Below, one piece after another: positions 16,408-23,682 of a stretch of 64,000 nt of DNA. The notes beneath the pieces were generated by a model that was given only the letters and a program-made list of their open reading frames with translations, was not told the origin of the DNA and did not search any database. Position numbers and translations under genes: made by a program. Source of the stretch: Amycolatopsis roodepoortensis. GTDB lineage: Bacteria > Actinomycetota > Actinomycetes > Mycobacteriales > Pseudonocardiaceae. The DNA lies in NCBI RefSeq assembly GCF_014873915.1, contig NZ_JADBEJ010000001.1, positions 620,001 to 684,000 of the forward strand, read 5' to 3'. Numbering within the stretch: the first letter of the stretch is position 1; each line of letters opens with the position of its first letter.

Positions 16408-17417
16408 CAGGTGAGCTGGTCCGGGTGCAGGGCGATCATGGCGGCGTCGTCGCGGGGGTTGCGATGACTGTGGGCGAGAAGGGCGGCCAGCAGCAGCGCG
16501 TTCGCCGGCTGCGTGGCGCTCGCCGGTGCGCGCCAGGTGTGGTCGACGCCGTCGGTGTGCAACACGACGAGGTCGCCCGCGGCGAGCGCGGCGTGCCGCA
16601 CCTGGGCGGCGGGCAGGGCGTAGCCGACGACACCGGGGATGCTGAGCAGCAAGCGCGATCGGCCGTCCCCGCTGAGCGTCGTGCCGCTGATGTTGCCGAC
16701 GCCGCAGAATTCGAGCCCGCCGGAGGTGATCCGGGCGAGCGCGACGGCGGCGCCGCGGGTGGTGCGCAGGGCGCGGTGCATGGTCGCCAACTGATGGGGG
16801 AACGGGCGATCGGGGTTCTGGCGGAACACGCGGATCGCCGTGTCGGCGGCTTCGGCGGCCTCGGGCCCGTGGCCGAGGCCGTCGACGACGACCGCGGCCC
16901 AGCCCCCGGACAGTTCGGCGAGGGCGACGGCGTCGCCGCAGTGGTCTTCCCCGTCGCGGGGGAGGCAGAAATGGCCGACCGCGGCGGCGGGCCCGGCCGG
17001 TGTCCCGGGGAGGAGGACCCTGGCCGCGGCCAGCGTGCCGGACCGGGGCGCCGAACGGATCCGGAAGACGGTGGCCATCCTGCCGACCGCGCCGAGGCCG
17101 GTGCCGAGCGTGCCGGTGGTGGTGTTGCCGTCGACGAGCCAATGTCCGACGTCGGCCATCCCCGGGCCGTCGTCGGCGGACAGGACGTCGATGCCGAGCC
17201 CGATCGCGGGCCGCTGCACGACGATCGAACCGTTGATCGCGTGCCGGTCGAGGTTCCCCGCCAGCTCCGAGGTCACGACGGCGGCGCGTTCGGTGAGCAC
17301 CGAGGGCAGCCCGACCGCCCGTCCGGTTTCGCGAGCGGTCCGTGCGGCGGCGTAGACGGCGCTGGCGTGGTCGACGCGCAGGTGGCGCGAGGGCGGGGGA
17401 ACCACGATGCCGGTCAT
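16407..17417 (-). CDS. Fusion of RsbT-type ATPase domain and RsbX-type phosphatase
   Basis: 336-residue protein. The N-terminal 130 residues form a GHKL ATPase domain (VVTSELAGNLDRHA as N box; SADDGPGMADVG and GTGLGAVGRMATVF as G boxes). From about residue 145 it becomes a PP2C phosphatase of RsbX type (DGEDHCGDAVALAEL, VVVDGLGHGPEAAEAA and VVLHTDGVDH). In stressosomes, RsbT phosphorylates RsbR and RsbS and RsbX dephosphorylates them; here both activities would share one chain. ATG overlaps the stop of rsbT (ATGA). Whether the ATPase half is an active kinase is unknown. Confidence 0.85.
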   Translation of the reverse strand: MTGIVVPPPSRHLRVDHASAVYAAARTARETGRAVGLPSVLTERAAVVTSELAGNLDRHAINGSIVVQRPAIGLGIDVLSADDGPGMADVGHWLVDGNTTTGTLGTGLGAVGRMATVFRIRSAPRSGTLAAARVLLPGTPAGPAAAVGHFCLPRDGEDHCGDAVALAELSGGWAAVVVDGLGHGPEAAEAADTAIRVFRQNPDRPFPHQLATMHRALRTTRGAAVALARITSGGLEFCGVGNISGTTLSGDGRSRLLLSIPGVVGYALPAAQVRHAALAAGDLVVLHTDGVDHTWRAPASATQPANALLLAALLAHSHRNPRDDAAMIALHPDQLT

Positions 17418-17851
17418 GGTTTCCAGCGCGTGATCGTGATGGTCGTGCCCCTGCCGGGAGCGGTGTCGATGGTGAATTCGTCGACGAGGCGGCGGGTGCC
17501 GCCGAGGCCGTGGCCGAGTCCGGCGCCAGTGCTGAAACCGTCGGTCATCGCCTGGCCGACGTCGGCGATGCCGGGCCCGTCGTCCCGGACCCGCAGCCGC
17601 AGCCCGAGCCGGCCGCGGTCGTCGCGGAGCATGGTGATCGTCATGGTCCCGCCGCCACCGTGGATGTAGGCGTTGCGGACCAGTTCGCTGGCCGCGGTGA
17701 CGATCTTGGTCTGGTCGACGATCGAGAACCCCGCGGCGACCGCGCTGGACCGCACGGCGTGCCGGGCGGTGAGCAGATCCTCTTCGGCGCGGACGGCGTG
17801 TTCGAGGGGCGGGACGTCGCGTCCAGGGTCGGTGAGTTCGTCAGGGAGCAT
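17414..17851 (-). CDS. rsbT: Stressosome switch kinase RsbT
   Basis: 145-residue serine/threonine kinase of the GHKL class. Motifs in order: VTAASELVRNAYIHGGGG (N box), RVRDDGPGIADV (G1) and STGAGLGHGLGGTRRLVDEF (G2 and ATP lid). Length and order match RsbT, which phosphorylates RsbS and RsbR under stress, leaves the complex and activates an RsbU-type phosphatase. It overlaps the end of rsbS by 11 nt and the next gene by 4 nt. Its likely downstream target is the phosphatase encoded at 15193-16407. Confidence 0.9.
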   Translation of the reverse strand: MLPDELTDPGRDVPPLEHAVRAEEDLLTARHAVRSSAVAAGFSIVDQTKIVTAASELVRNAYIHGGGGTMTITMLRDDRGRLGLRLRVRDDGPGIADVGQAMTDGFSTGAGLGHGLGGTRRLVDEFTIDTAPGRGTTITITRWKP

Positions 17852-18227
17852 GGGGCGCCTCGGCGGGACGGCGCCAGCCCAGCAGTTCCATCGCCTGTTC
17901 CGCGTTGAGCGCGGTCCGGACGCCGGTGAGCTGGAGTCCGAGTTCGGACAGCGTGATCGCGACCGCGGGGCGCATCCCGGCGACGATCATCCTGGCGCCG
18001 AGCAGGCGCCCGGTATCGGCGAGCTGCATCAGGACCCGTGCGACGAACGAGTCGATGATCTCCAGCCGTGAGATGTCGATGATGACGCCGCGGATGTCTT
18101 CGTCGGCGATACGGGCGGTGAGCTCTTCGGTGAACCGCAGGGCGGTCTTGTCGTCCAGGTCGCTGAGGAGACCGGTGAGCAGGATGTCGCCGAGCCGGAG
18201 GATCGGCAATCCCGCCTGGGCGCTCAC
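17841..18227 (-). CDS. rsbS: Stressosome scaffold RsbS (single STAS domain)
   Basis: 128-residue single STAS domain. The core is GLPILRLGDILLTGL, then RGVIIDISRLEIIDSFVARV. Ser60 in IIDSF matches the RsbT-phosphorylated serine of RsbS (Ser59 in Bacillus subtilis). The GTG at 18227 overlaps the rsbR stop (GTGA). With RsbR it would form the stressosome core that holds RsbT inactive. The C-terminus overlaps the rsbT start, implying translational coupling and fixed stoichiometry. Confidence 0.9.
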   Translation of the reverse strand: MSAQAGLPILRLGDILLTGLLSDLDDKTALRFTEELTARIADEDIRGVIIDISRLEIIDSFVARVLMQLADTGRLLGARMIVAGMRPAVAITLSELGLQLTGVRTALNAEQAMELLGWRRPAEAPHAP

Positions 18228-19093
18228 ACCGTCACCGTGCTCGCGTGCGTGCTGTCGCCGATGAGCCGCATCGCGGTGGCGAGCGCGTCGGCGAGGGAAC
18301 CGCGGGTGACGATATGCGACAGGTCGATACCCAGCTGGGTGATGGTCTGCGCGATCGACGGGCGGATGCCGCTGACGACGCATTCCGCGCCCATCAGCCG
18401 GACCGCGCTGACGGTCTGCAGCAGGTGCTGGGCGACCGCGGTGTCGACGGTCGTCACGCCGGTGATGTCGATGATCGCGACCCTGGCTTCGTTGGTCTGG
18501 ATAGCCTCGAGGAGGTTGTTCATCACGACCTGCGTGCGGGCGCTATCGAGGGTGCCGATCAGGGGCACCGCCAGCACGTGCCGCCACAACCGCACGACCG
18601 GGGTGGACAGTTCGAGCATCTGGTCGTGCTGCTGGCGGATGATCTGTTCCCGCCCGGTGACGTAGACCGCGAAGGTCAGCACACCCGCACTGTCGAGCAG
18701 TTCGCTGACCAGCAGTGCCGCCCGGTAGCGCAGGTCTGCGTCCTCCGTGTGCCGCTCGACGGCGGCCAGCATCATGCGTTTGAGCGACAAGATCGCCAGG
18801 GCGGTGGCCGACGGCTCGGCGCCCGCGCGGGCCCGGCGCTGCGAAAGGGAGATCAGCGCGTCACGGACCGCGCCGTCCCGCGCCACGATCCGGTCCGCGG
18901 GCAGTGCCGTGCCCAGCGCGGCACGCAGGGCTTCGAGCAGTTCGGCCGCCTCGCGGCGGAGATCCTGCTCGGGGTGCGCCGCGGCGGGCGGTTCGAGCTG
19001 ACGGCGGACCCAGTCGTCCACCAGCGTGGTGTGGTCGTCGTCGAGGGTCTGCGTCAGCAGCTCCCGAACGGGGGCATCATCCGTCCCCAGCAC
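18224..19093 (-). CDS. rsbR: Stressosome sensor RsbR (helical sensor plus STAS)
   Basis: 289-residue sensor. Residues 1-155 are an all-helical RsbR-type N-terminal domain (VRELLTQTLDDDHTTLVDDW to YVTGREQIIRQQHDQML) with no heme or flavin motif visible. Residues 160-275 are a STAS domain starting at ELSTPVVRLWRHVLAVPLIG and containing VAIIDITGVTTVDTAVAQHL, the RsbR signature. The GTG start at 19093 is set by AGGAGGAAACG; an upstream extension to 19192 is not supported. First gene of the five-gene stressosome operon; a palindrome lies 44-69 nt upstream. Confidence 0.88.
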   Translation of the reverse strand: MLGTDDAPVRELLTQTLDDDHTTLVDDWVRRQLEPPAAAHPEQDLRREAAELLEALRAALGTALPADRIVARDGAVRDALISLSQRRARAGAEPSATALAILSLKRMMLAAVERHTEDADLRYRAALLVSELLDSAGVLTFAVYVTGREQIIRQQHDQMLELSTPVVRLWRHVLAVPLIGTLDSARTQVVMNNLLEAIQTNEARVAIIDITGVTTVDTAVAQHLLQTVSAVRLMGAECVVSGIRPSIAQTITQLGIDLSHIVTRGSLADALATAMRLIGDSTHASTVTV

Positions 19094-19136
19094 CGTTTCC
19101 TCCTGCGGTTTGGGGCGCGCTCTGCTGTACGCCGAT

Positions 19137-19162
19137 GAACTGTTGTCATATAACAACAGTTC
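19137..19162. promoter_or_regulatory. Palindrome in the stressosome operon promoter
   Basis: GAACTGTTGT and ACAACAGTTC are 10-bp perfect inverted repeats around CATATA, forming a 26-bp AT-rich symmetric site between the rsbR start (19093) and the stop of the MarR gene (19189). MarR proteins commonly bind TTGT-ACAA-type inverted repeats, so the neighbouring MarR is the first candidate; a stress regulator encoded elsewhere is also possible. Confidence 0.65.
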
Positions 19163-19188
19163 GAGAGTACTCCCGCAACAGTGGGGCC

Positions 19189-19665
19189 TCACGGCGCCCC
19201 GCTGCCGACCTCGTCCCCGGCGCCGGCGGCGTGGTATTCCCGCAGTCCGGCGGCCAGCGCGGCCCTTCCGGCGGGCGACATCTTCTCCAGTACCGCCTCC
19301 ACGTTCTCCCGCCGCCGGGCGCGGATCTCCCGCAGGTAGGCGCGGCCGCGTTCGCTCAACCGCAGCGTGAGTTCGCGGCGGCTGCGGGTGCTCGGCAGGC
19401 GTTCGAGGAAGCCGACCGCTTCGAGGCGGTCGCAGAGCCTGCTCACCAGCGGCGGGGTCGAGCCGAGCAACTCGGCCAGGGTGCGCAGGTTCAGCCCGTC
19501 GTGGTGGTCCAGGGCGATCACCGCGCGCAGCTGGGCGGTGGACAGCGGCCGCGGGGAGACGTCCTGCACCCGCTCGACCACGAATTGGAAGAGGTCGGGC
19601 AGGTCGAACACCGCAGCCGTCCCGTTCGGGGTTGGCTGCTCGCGAGACCGATCCACGGTGTCCAC
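19189..19665 (-). CDS. MarR-family transcriptional regulator
   Basis: 158-residue winged-helix regulator. Core motifs: LSTAQLRAVIALDHHDGLN, RTLAELLGSTPPLVSRLCDR, then the wing LPSTRSRRELTLRLSERGRA. The GTG at 19665 follows AAGGATGCCAGA; the frame stays open far upstream but only as a shadow of the phosphatase gene opposite. It is co-directional with and directly upstream of the stressosome operon, with 95 nt between its stop and rsbR. It could therefore control the operon through the 26-bp palindrome, or be co-transcribed with it. Confidence 0.85.
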   Translation of the reverse strand: MDTVDRSREQPTPNGTAAVFDLPDLFQFVVERVQDVSPRPLSTAQLRAVIALDHHDGLNLRTLAELLGSTPPLVSRLCDRLEAVGFLERLPSTRSRRELTLRLSERGRAYLREIRARRRENVEAVLEKMSPAGRAALAAGLREYHAAGAGDEVGSGAP

Positions 19666-19800
19666 TCTGGCATCCTTATGCTCGTCCCTGCAGCACAGCT
19701 CACGCGAATCGCCGTAGACCGGCACGCCGGAGCGGCGCAGACTCAACAGATTCGACGTGTGCCGCCCGGTGCGCGATCCGGGTGAGCGGGAGGCGGGGCG

Positions 19801-21006
19801 TTGGACAGATCCCTGGCGGTGGAGCGGCTTTTGCGGGACGTCCCTCCTCATGACCTGCCCGCCGCCCTGCGGTCGGCCCTCTCCGAGCACTTCGGGGCAC
19901 GGGCGGTCGAGCTGCTGATGGCCGATTACGCCCTCACCGAGTTGTGCCAGGTGAGCACGCTGCCCTACACGTCGGACCCGATCCCGGTCGAGGGCACGGT
20001 GCCGGGGGCGGCGTTCGTCGCGCAGGCCGCCACGTTCGGCCACGACGGCGCGAGCGTGACCGGGTACCTGCCGGTCAGCGTCCGCGGTGACCGGCTCGGA
20101 ATCCTCGCGGTGACCCTGCCCGAGGAGCCGGAGCCGCCGGTGTGGGCCGAACTCGAACGGTTCGCCGAAGCGCTGGCGCACGAACTGTTCGTCGCCGACC
20201 GAGACACCGATCTCTACATCCAGGCCAGGCGTTCTTCGCGGCTGACGCTGGCCGCTGAGATGCAATGGCAGCTCCTGCCCGGCCGGGCCTGCACCCGCGC
20301 GGAATTCGCTCTGGGCGGCCAGCTCGAACCCGCGTACGCCATCTACGGCGACTGCTTCGACTGGTCGGCCTCCGCCCACAAACTCGCCGTCACGCTCATC
20401 AACGGCATGGGAGAGGGCAGCGAAGCCGCGCTGCTGACCAACCTCGCCGTCAACGCCCTGCGCAACGCCCGCCGCGCCGGAGTCGCCCTCGACGCCCAGG
20501 CCGAACTCGCCGACCAGGCGCTCTACGCGCACTATCGCGGCGCGCAGCACGTCTCGGCGTTGCTGCTGGAGTTCGACCTCTCCACCGGAATGGCGGACGT
20601 CGTCGACGCGGGGTCGCCGCGCCTGTGGCGGCTGCGGGACGGGAAGGCCGAGCAGGTCCACTTCGACGAACAACTGCCGCTCGGCACGTTCGAGGACACC
20701 CTCTACACCGCCCAGCGATTCCAGGCCCTCGACGGCGACCGGTTCGTGTTCGTCAGCGACGGCGTCTATGACGCGGCCGGGCCGCACGGTGACCGCTACG
20801 GGGAACACGAACTCGCCGAGGCGGTCGTCGCGACCGCCGACCTGCCCGCCGCCCATGTCCCGGGCTCCGTGCTGCGGGAGCTGTCCACCCGCCGCCACGG
20901 CGAGCAGGCCGAGGACGACGCGATGGTGGTGTGCCTCGACTGGTTCGGGCCGACGCCGCGTTCGGGCCCGGGACCCACCCCCGCCGTCGCACTGGGTTCG
21001 CGCTAG
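19801..21006 (+). CDS. SpoIIE-type PP2C phosphatase with N-terminal sensor region
   Basis: 401-residue protein. Residues 1-140 look like a GAF-type sensor (ADYALTELCQVSTLPYTSDP, then AAFVAQAATFGHD). Residues 155-385 are a SpoIIE phosphatase domain: AAEMQWQLLPGRACTR, YGDCFDWSAS, TLINGMGEGSEAALLT and FVFVSDGVYDAAG. In NGMGEG an Asn and a Glu stand where classical PP2C proteins show Asp and His, a variation common in actinobacterial paralogues; its effect on activity is unknown. It starts at TTG with GGGAGG nine nt upstream. It converges on an RsbW-like kinase gene and belongs to the same partner-switching island. Confidence 0.82.
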   Translation: MDRSLAVERLLRDVPPHDLPAALRSALSEHFGARAVELLMADYALTELCQVSTLPYTSDPIPVEGTVPGAAFVAQAATFGHDGASVTGYLPVSVRGDRLGILAVTLPEEPEPPVWAELERFAEALAHELFVADRDTDLYIQARRSSRLTLAAEMQWQLLPGRACTRAEFALGGQLEPAYAIYGDCFDWSASAHKLAVTLINGMGEGSEAALLTNLAVNALRNARRAGVALDAQAELADQALYAHYRGAQHVSALLLEFDLSTGMADVVDAGSPRLWRLRDGKAEQVHFDEQLPLGTFEDTLYTAQRFQALDGDRFVFVSDGVYDAAGPHGDRYGEHELAEAVVATADLPAAHVPGSVLRELSTRRHGEQAEDDAMVVCLDWFGPTPRSGPGPTPAVALGSR

Positions 21007-21009
21007 GGA

Positions 21010-21525
21010 TCAGGACGCCGTGTCCCGCCGGAGCGCGGCGGGCCGCCACACCATGTCCACCCGCGTACCGTGCGCACCGGTGTCGATGGTCATCTGGTCG
21101 GTGAGCTCGTCGATCAGGTTCAGGCCACGACCACCGGAAGCGGGTTTGTCCGTCCGTGTCCGGGATGCGGGGATGCCGTCCCCCGTGTCGGTCACCGTTA
21201 CCGTGATCGCGTCGCCCGCCCAGTCGGCGTAAAGCCGGACCCAGCCTCGCCCGCCGGGGTAGGCGTGCACCGCCGTGTTGGCCAGCGCCTCGTACGTGGC
21301 GATGGTGATGTCGTACTTGCTGTTCGCGTCGATGGGCAACGGGTCCAGCCAGTCCCTCAGCTTCCGGCGGAGCAGGGCCACCTCGCCGGCCAGTGCCGGG
21401 ACGAGTTCCTCGAAGGCCGACTTCACGGCCGGGTCGATCGGTGCGCCGATGACGGCATCGGCCTTCGGATCGGCCGCGTCGGCGTCACTCGTCTCCGTGC
21501 TCGGATCCGGAGTATGTCGATACAC
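21010..21525 (-). CDS. RsbW-like anti-sigma factor / serine kinase
   Basis: 171-residue GHKL-type ATPase. An acidic, low-complexity leader of about 35 residues (TETSDADAADPKADA) precedes the domain. N box: DITIATYEALANTAVHAYPG. G boxes: VTDTGDGIP and ASGGRGLNLIDELTDQM. This is the pattern of anti-sigma kinases and of SpoIIE-associated ATPases. The GTG at 21525 is backed by GGAGTAGATC. It faces the phosphatase gene with a 3-nt gap. No sigma factor or STAS antagonist is adjacent, so its partners must be encoded elsewhere. Confidence 0.82.
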   Translation of the reverse strand: MYRHTPDPSTETSDADAADPKADAVIGAPIDPAVKSAFEELVPALAGEVALLRRKLRDWLDPLPIDANSKYDITIATYEALANTAVHAYPGGRGWVRLYADWAGDAITVTVTDTGDGIPASRTRTDKPASGGRGLNLIDELTDQMTIDTGAHGTRVDMVWRPAALRRDTAS

Positions 21526-21636
21526 GATCTACTCCTTCCTGTTCGCCCGCGTCCCCCATGGCCGCCGGCGTCATGGCACTGGATACCCACGATGTCCCAT
21601 TCCTACCCGTGACGGTTTCGCCCCCTGTCCGAACTC

Positions 21637-21803
21637 GCGTGATCAGCGGCGTAACTCACGTGATCGGAGGCGCAACTCGCGTGATTGGAGGCGTAACTCG
21701 CCCATCTCGAGTCATCCGGCCCAGACACGCGAGATACGCGCGGAAACACGCGAGATACGCCTCCAATCACGCGAGATACCCCTCCAATCACGCGAGTTAC
21801 GAC
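21637..21803. repeat. Array of 21-nt repeat units forming a long inverted repeat
   Basis: Left arm: three consecutive 21-nt units (from 21637, 21658 and 21679) with core CGCGTGATCAG or CGCGTGATTGG ending in AACT. Right arm: three inverted units from 21732, 21753 and 21774 (AGATACGCCTCCAATCACGCG type, 21 nt each) plus a partial fourth ending AGTTAC. A 32-nt centre separates the arms. It fills most of the 335-nt gap between the RsbW-like and PadR genes; I see no gene inside. A related array is at 44266. There are no unique spacers, so it is not CRISPR. Confidence 0.85.
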
Positions 21804-21829
21804 TTCGGGCACAGGGCTAGCGTGTAGCG

Positions 21830-21841
21830 CTACCTAGGTAG
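21830..21841. promoter_or_regulatory. Palindrome, likely PadR operator
   Basis: CTACCTAGGTAG is a perfect 12-bp palindrome 20 nt before the GTG of the PadR gene. Such sites in the promoter core are typical of PadR autorepression. Because TACATT (21849-21854) could serve as a -10 element and the GTG at 21861 has no ribosome site, the transcript may be leaderless. Confidence 0.65.
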
Positions 21842-21860
21842 GACTGCTACATTGCCCGGC

Positions 21861-22193
21861 GTGGATCAGGACCGGCGCGGCCAGTGGTTGAAGGGTGTGC
21901 TGGCGCCGTGCGTGCTGGCGCTGGTCGCCGAGCGCGAGTCCTACGGCTACGAGCTGGCCCAGTCGCTCGACGCCGCCGGGCTGGGCCCCATCCAGGGCGG
22001 CACGCTGTATCCGGTGCTGCTGCGGTTGCAGCGGTTCGGCCTGGTCACCGCGAGCTGGCGGGACGGGTCGGCCGGGCCCGCGCGCAAGTACTACCGGATC
22101 ACCGCGGAAGGCCGGGAAACACTGCGGCACGCCACTTCTGACTGGCAGGAGTTCTCCGCCGGGGTGGCCTCGATCTTGCGGGAGGGAAGATGA
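21861..22193 (+). CDS. PadR-family transcriptional regulator
   Basis: 110-residue winged helix of the short PadR type. Motifs: LAPCVLALVAERESYGYELA, GLGPIQGGTLYPVLLRLQ, LVTASWRDGSAGPARKYYRI, then a short dimerisation helix. GTG at 21861 is preferred over TTG at 21852; neither has a ribosome site, suggesting leaderless translation. The stop overlaps the ATG of the ABC ATPase gene. PadR regulators of this layout control the neighbouring exporter and are released by drugs or cell-envelope signals; the inducer here is unknown. Confidence 0.87.
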   Translation: MDQDRRGQWLKGVLAPCVLALVAERESYGYELAQSLDAAGLGPIQGGTLYPVLLRLQRFGLVTASWRDGSAGPARKYYRITAEGRETLRHATSDWQEFSAGVASILREGR

Positions 22194-23002
22194 ACCACGA
22201 CGGATGGCTTTCCACGCTGACGCACGAACTGCGCCGCCGGGGCGTCGGCGGGGACGCGGCGCGGCAGGTGGTCGCGGAGGCGGCCGTGCATCTGCGGGAG
22301 AGCGGCGGAGATCCGGTGCGGGTCTTCGGGCCGCCCGCCGCGTACGCCTCGGCCGTGGCCGAAAGCGTGGGACGTCCCCGGCGTCGTCCTGGCGAGGTGC
22401 TGTTGGAAGCCAGGGGTATCACGAAGAAATACGGCAGGCGGACCGTGCTGGACGGCGTCGACCTCGTGGTGCGCTCGGGTGAGATCGTCGCGGTGATCGG
22501 GGCGAACGGCTGCGGCAAGAGCACGTTCCTGAGCATCTGCGCTGGGATCACCGGCCCGGACAAGGGTGAGGTCCGCGTACGCGGCTCGCTCGGCTACTGC
22601 CCGCAGGATGGCGGCACCGCGGACTTCCTCGACGCGGGAGAGCACTTCGTCCTCATCGGCGCCGGGCGCGGGATGGCCCGTGAGGAGTCGGCGCGGATCG
22701 GCGCCGCCCGTGCCGCGGCGCTGGACTGGACACCCGGACGGGGCACTCAGGCACGTCACCTTTCCGGTGGGACCAGGCAGAAACTGAACCTCGTGCTGGC
22801 CGGGCTCGGTGAACCGGACGTGCTCCTGCTCGACGAGCCCTACCAGGGTTTCGACAAGGGCACGTACCTCGACTTCTGGCACCAGGTCTGGCAATGGCGC
22901 GAGGCGGGCAAGGCGATCGTGGTGGTGACCCACCTGCTCGACCGGCTGGACCGCGTCGACACGGTGCTCGAACTCTCCCCGGCCAGGAAGGCTGTCGCGT
23001 GA
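22190..23002 (+). CDS. ABC exporter ATPase with N-terminal HAAS-like domain
   Basis: 270-residue protein. The first 60 residues (WLSTLTHELRRRGVGGDAA, then AAVHLRESGGDPVRVFG) resemble HAAS-type helical domains that usually sit in separate membrane proteins beside PadR genes; here the segment is fused to an ABC ATPase. The ATPase has Walker A GANGCGKST, signature LSGGTRQK and Walker B VLLLDEPYQGFD with the H-loop VVTHLLDR. ATGA overlap with padR, GTGA overlap with the permease gene. It would energise export by the product of the next gene. Confidence 0.85.
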   Translation: MNHDGWLSTLTHELRRRGVGGDAARQVVAEAAVHLRESGGDPVRVFGPPAAYASAVAESVGRPRRRPGEVLLEARGITKKYGRRTVLDGVDLVVRSGEIVAVIGANGCGKSTFLSICAGITGPDKGEVRVRGSLGYCPQDGGTADFLDAGEHFVLIGAGRGMAREESARIGAARAAALDWTPGRGTQARHLSGGTRQKLNLVLAGLGEPDVLLLDEPYQGFDKGTYLDFWHQVWQWREAGKAIVVVTHLLDRLDRVDTVLELSPARKAVA

Positions 23003-23682
23003 AGAAGATCCTGACGGTCGCCGAGATGTCGCTGCGCGAACTGCTGCGGCGCCGGTCGGTCCTGCTGATCCTCCTGCTGCTGCCGCTGGTGTTCTACCTG
23101 AGCAGGCGCGGTGACCACCTCGGACAGTCGATCCGGTTCGTCTGCCTCGGCCTCGGCTGGGCACTGAGCACCGCCGCGCTGTTCGCCGGCAGCGCGAGCC
23201 GCGCCATGGAGCCCCGGCTGCGGCTTTCCGGCTACCGCTCCCGCGACCTGTACCTCGGCCGCTTGAGTGCACTGTGGACGGTCGGATTCCTGTTGTCCGC
23301 CCCGTACTTCGTGCTGATCCTCGTCGACCAGCACGACGTCCGGTACGGCTCGGTCGCCGTGGTCATGGTGCTGACGGTCGCCGTGTCGGCGCCGTTCGGG
23401 CTCCTGCTCAGCGCGGTCCTGCCCAGGGAACTCGAAGGCACGCTCGTCCTGCTGGCGGTCGTCGGCCTCCAGATGATGGCCGATCCGTCGAGCCTGATCG
23501 CGCGGCTGCTGCCGTTCTGGTCCAGCCGTGAGATCGGCACCTACGCCATCGACCACACGGACATCGGCTACCTGACCAGGGGTGTCGCGCACGGCATGGC
23601 GGCGTTCGTGCTCCTGCTCGGCGCGGTCGCCGTCGTGTCCGGCTTCCGCCTGCGGCGCCGTTCACACCTCACGTTCGTCTAG
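22999..23682 (+). CDS. ABC-2 type exporter permease subunit
   Basis: 227-residue membrane protein with six predicted helices, including ILLLLPLVFYLSRRG, WALSTAALFAGSAS, AVVMVLTVAVSAPFGLLLSA and MAAFVLLLGAVAVVSGF. The GTG at 22999 overlaps the ATPase stop (GTGA), so the longer frame from 22894 is rejected. It forms the channel of a small PadR-regulated exporter. The substrate is unknown; antimicrobial or lipid export is common for this class. Its stop codon touches the first base of a 161-bp palindromic element. Confidence 0.8.
   Translation: MKKILTVAEMSLRELLRRRSVLLILLLLPLVFYLSRRGDHLGQSIRFVCLGLGWALSTAALFAGSASRAMEPRLRLSGYRSRDLYLGRLSALWTVGFLLSAPYFVLILVDQHDVRYGSVAVVMVLTVAVSAPFGLLLSAVLPRELEGTLVLLAVVGLQMMADPSSLIARLLPFWSSREIGTYAIDHTDIGYLTRGVAHGMAAFVLLLGAVAVVSGFRLRRRSHLTFV

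Noticed and set aside
15193-17142. 649-codon frame for the operon's last phosphatase
   Set aside because: The upstream 245 codons are a shadow of the ATPase-phosphatase fusion gene; ATG at 16407 overlapping the previous stop gives the normal protein.
21637-21803. Possible CRISPR array
   Set aside because: The repeated units are contiguous without unique spacers and are mirrored in a second arm; no cas gene is nearby.
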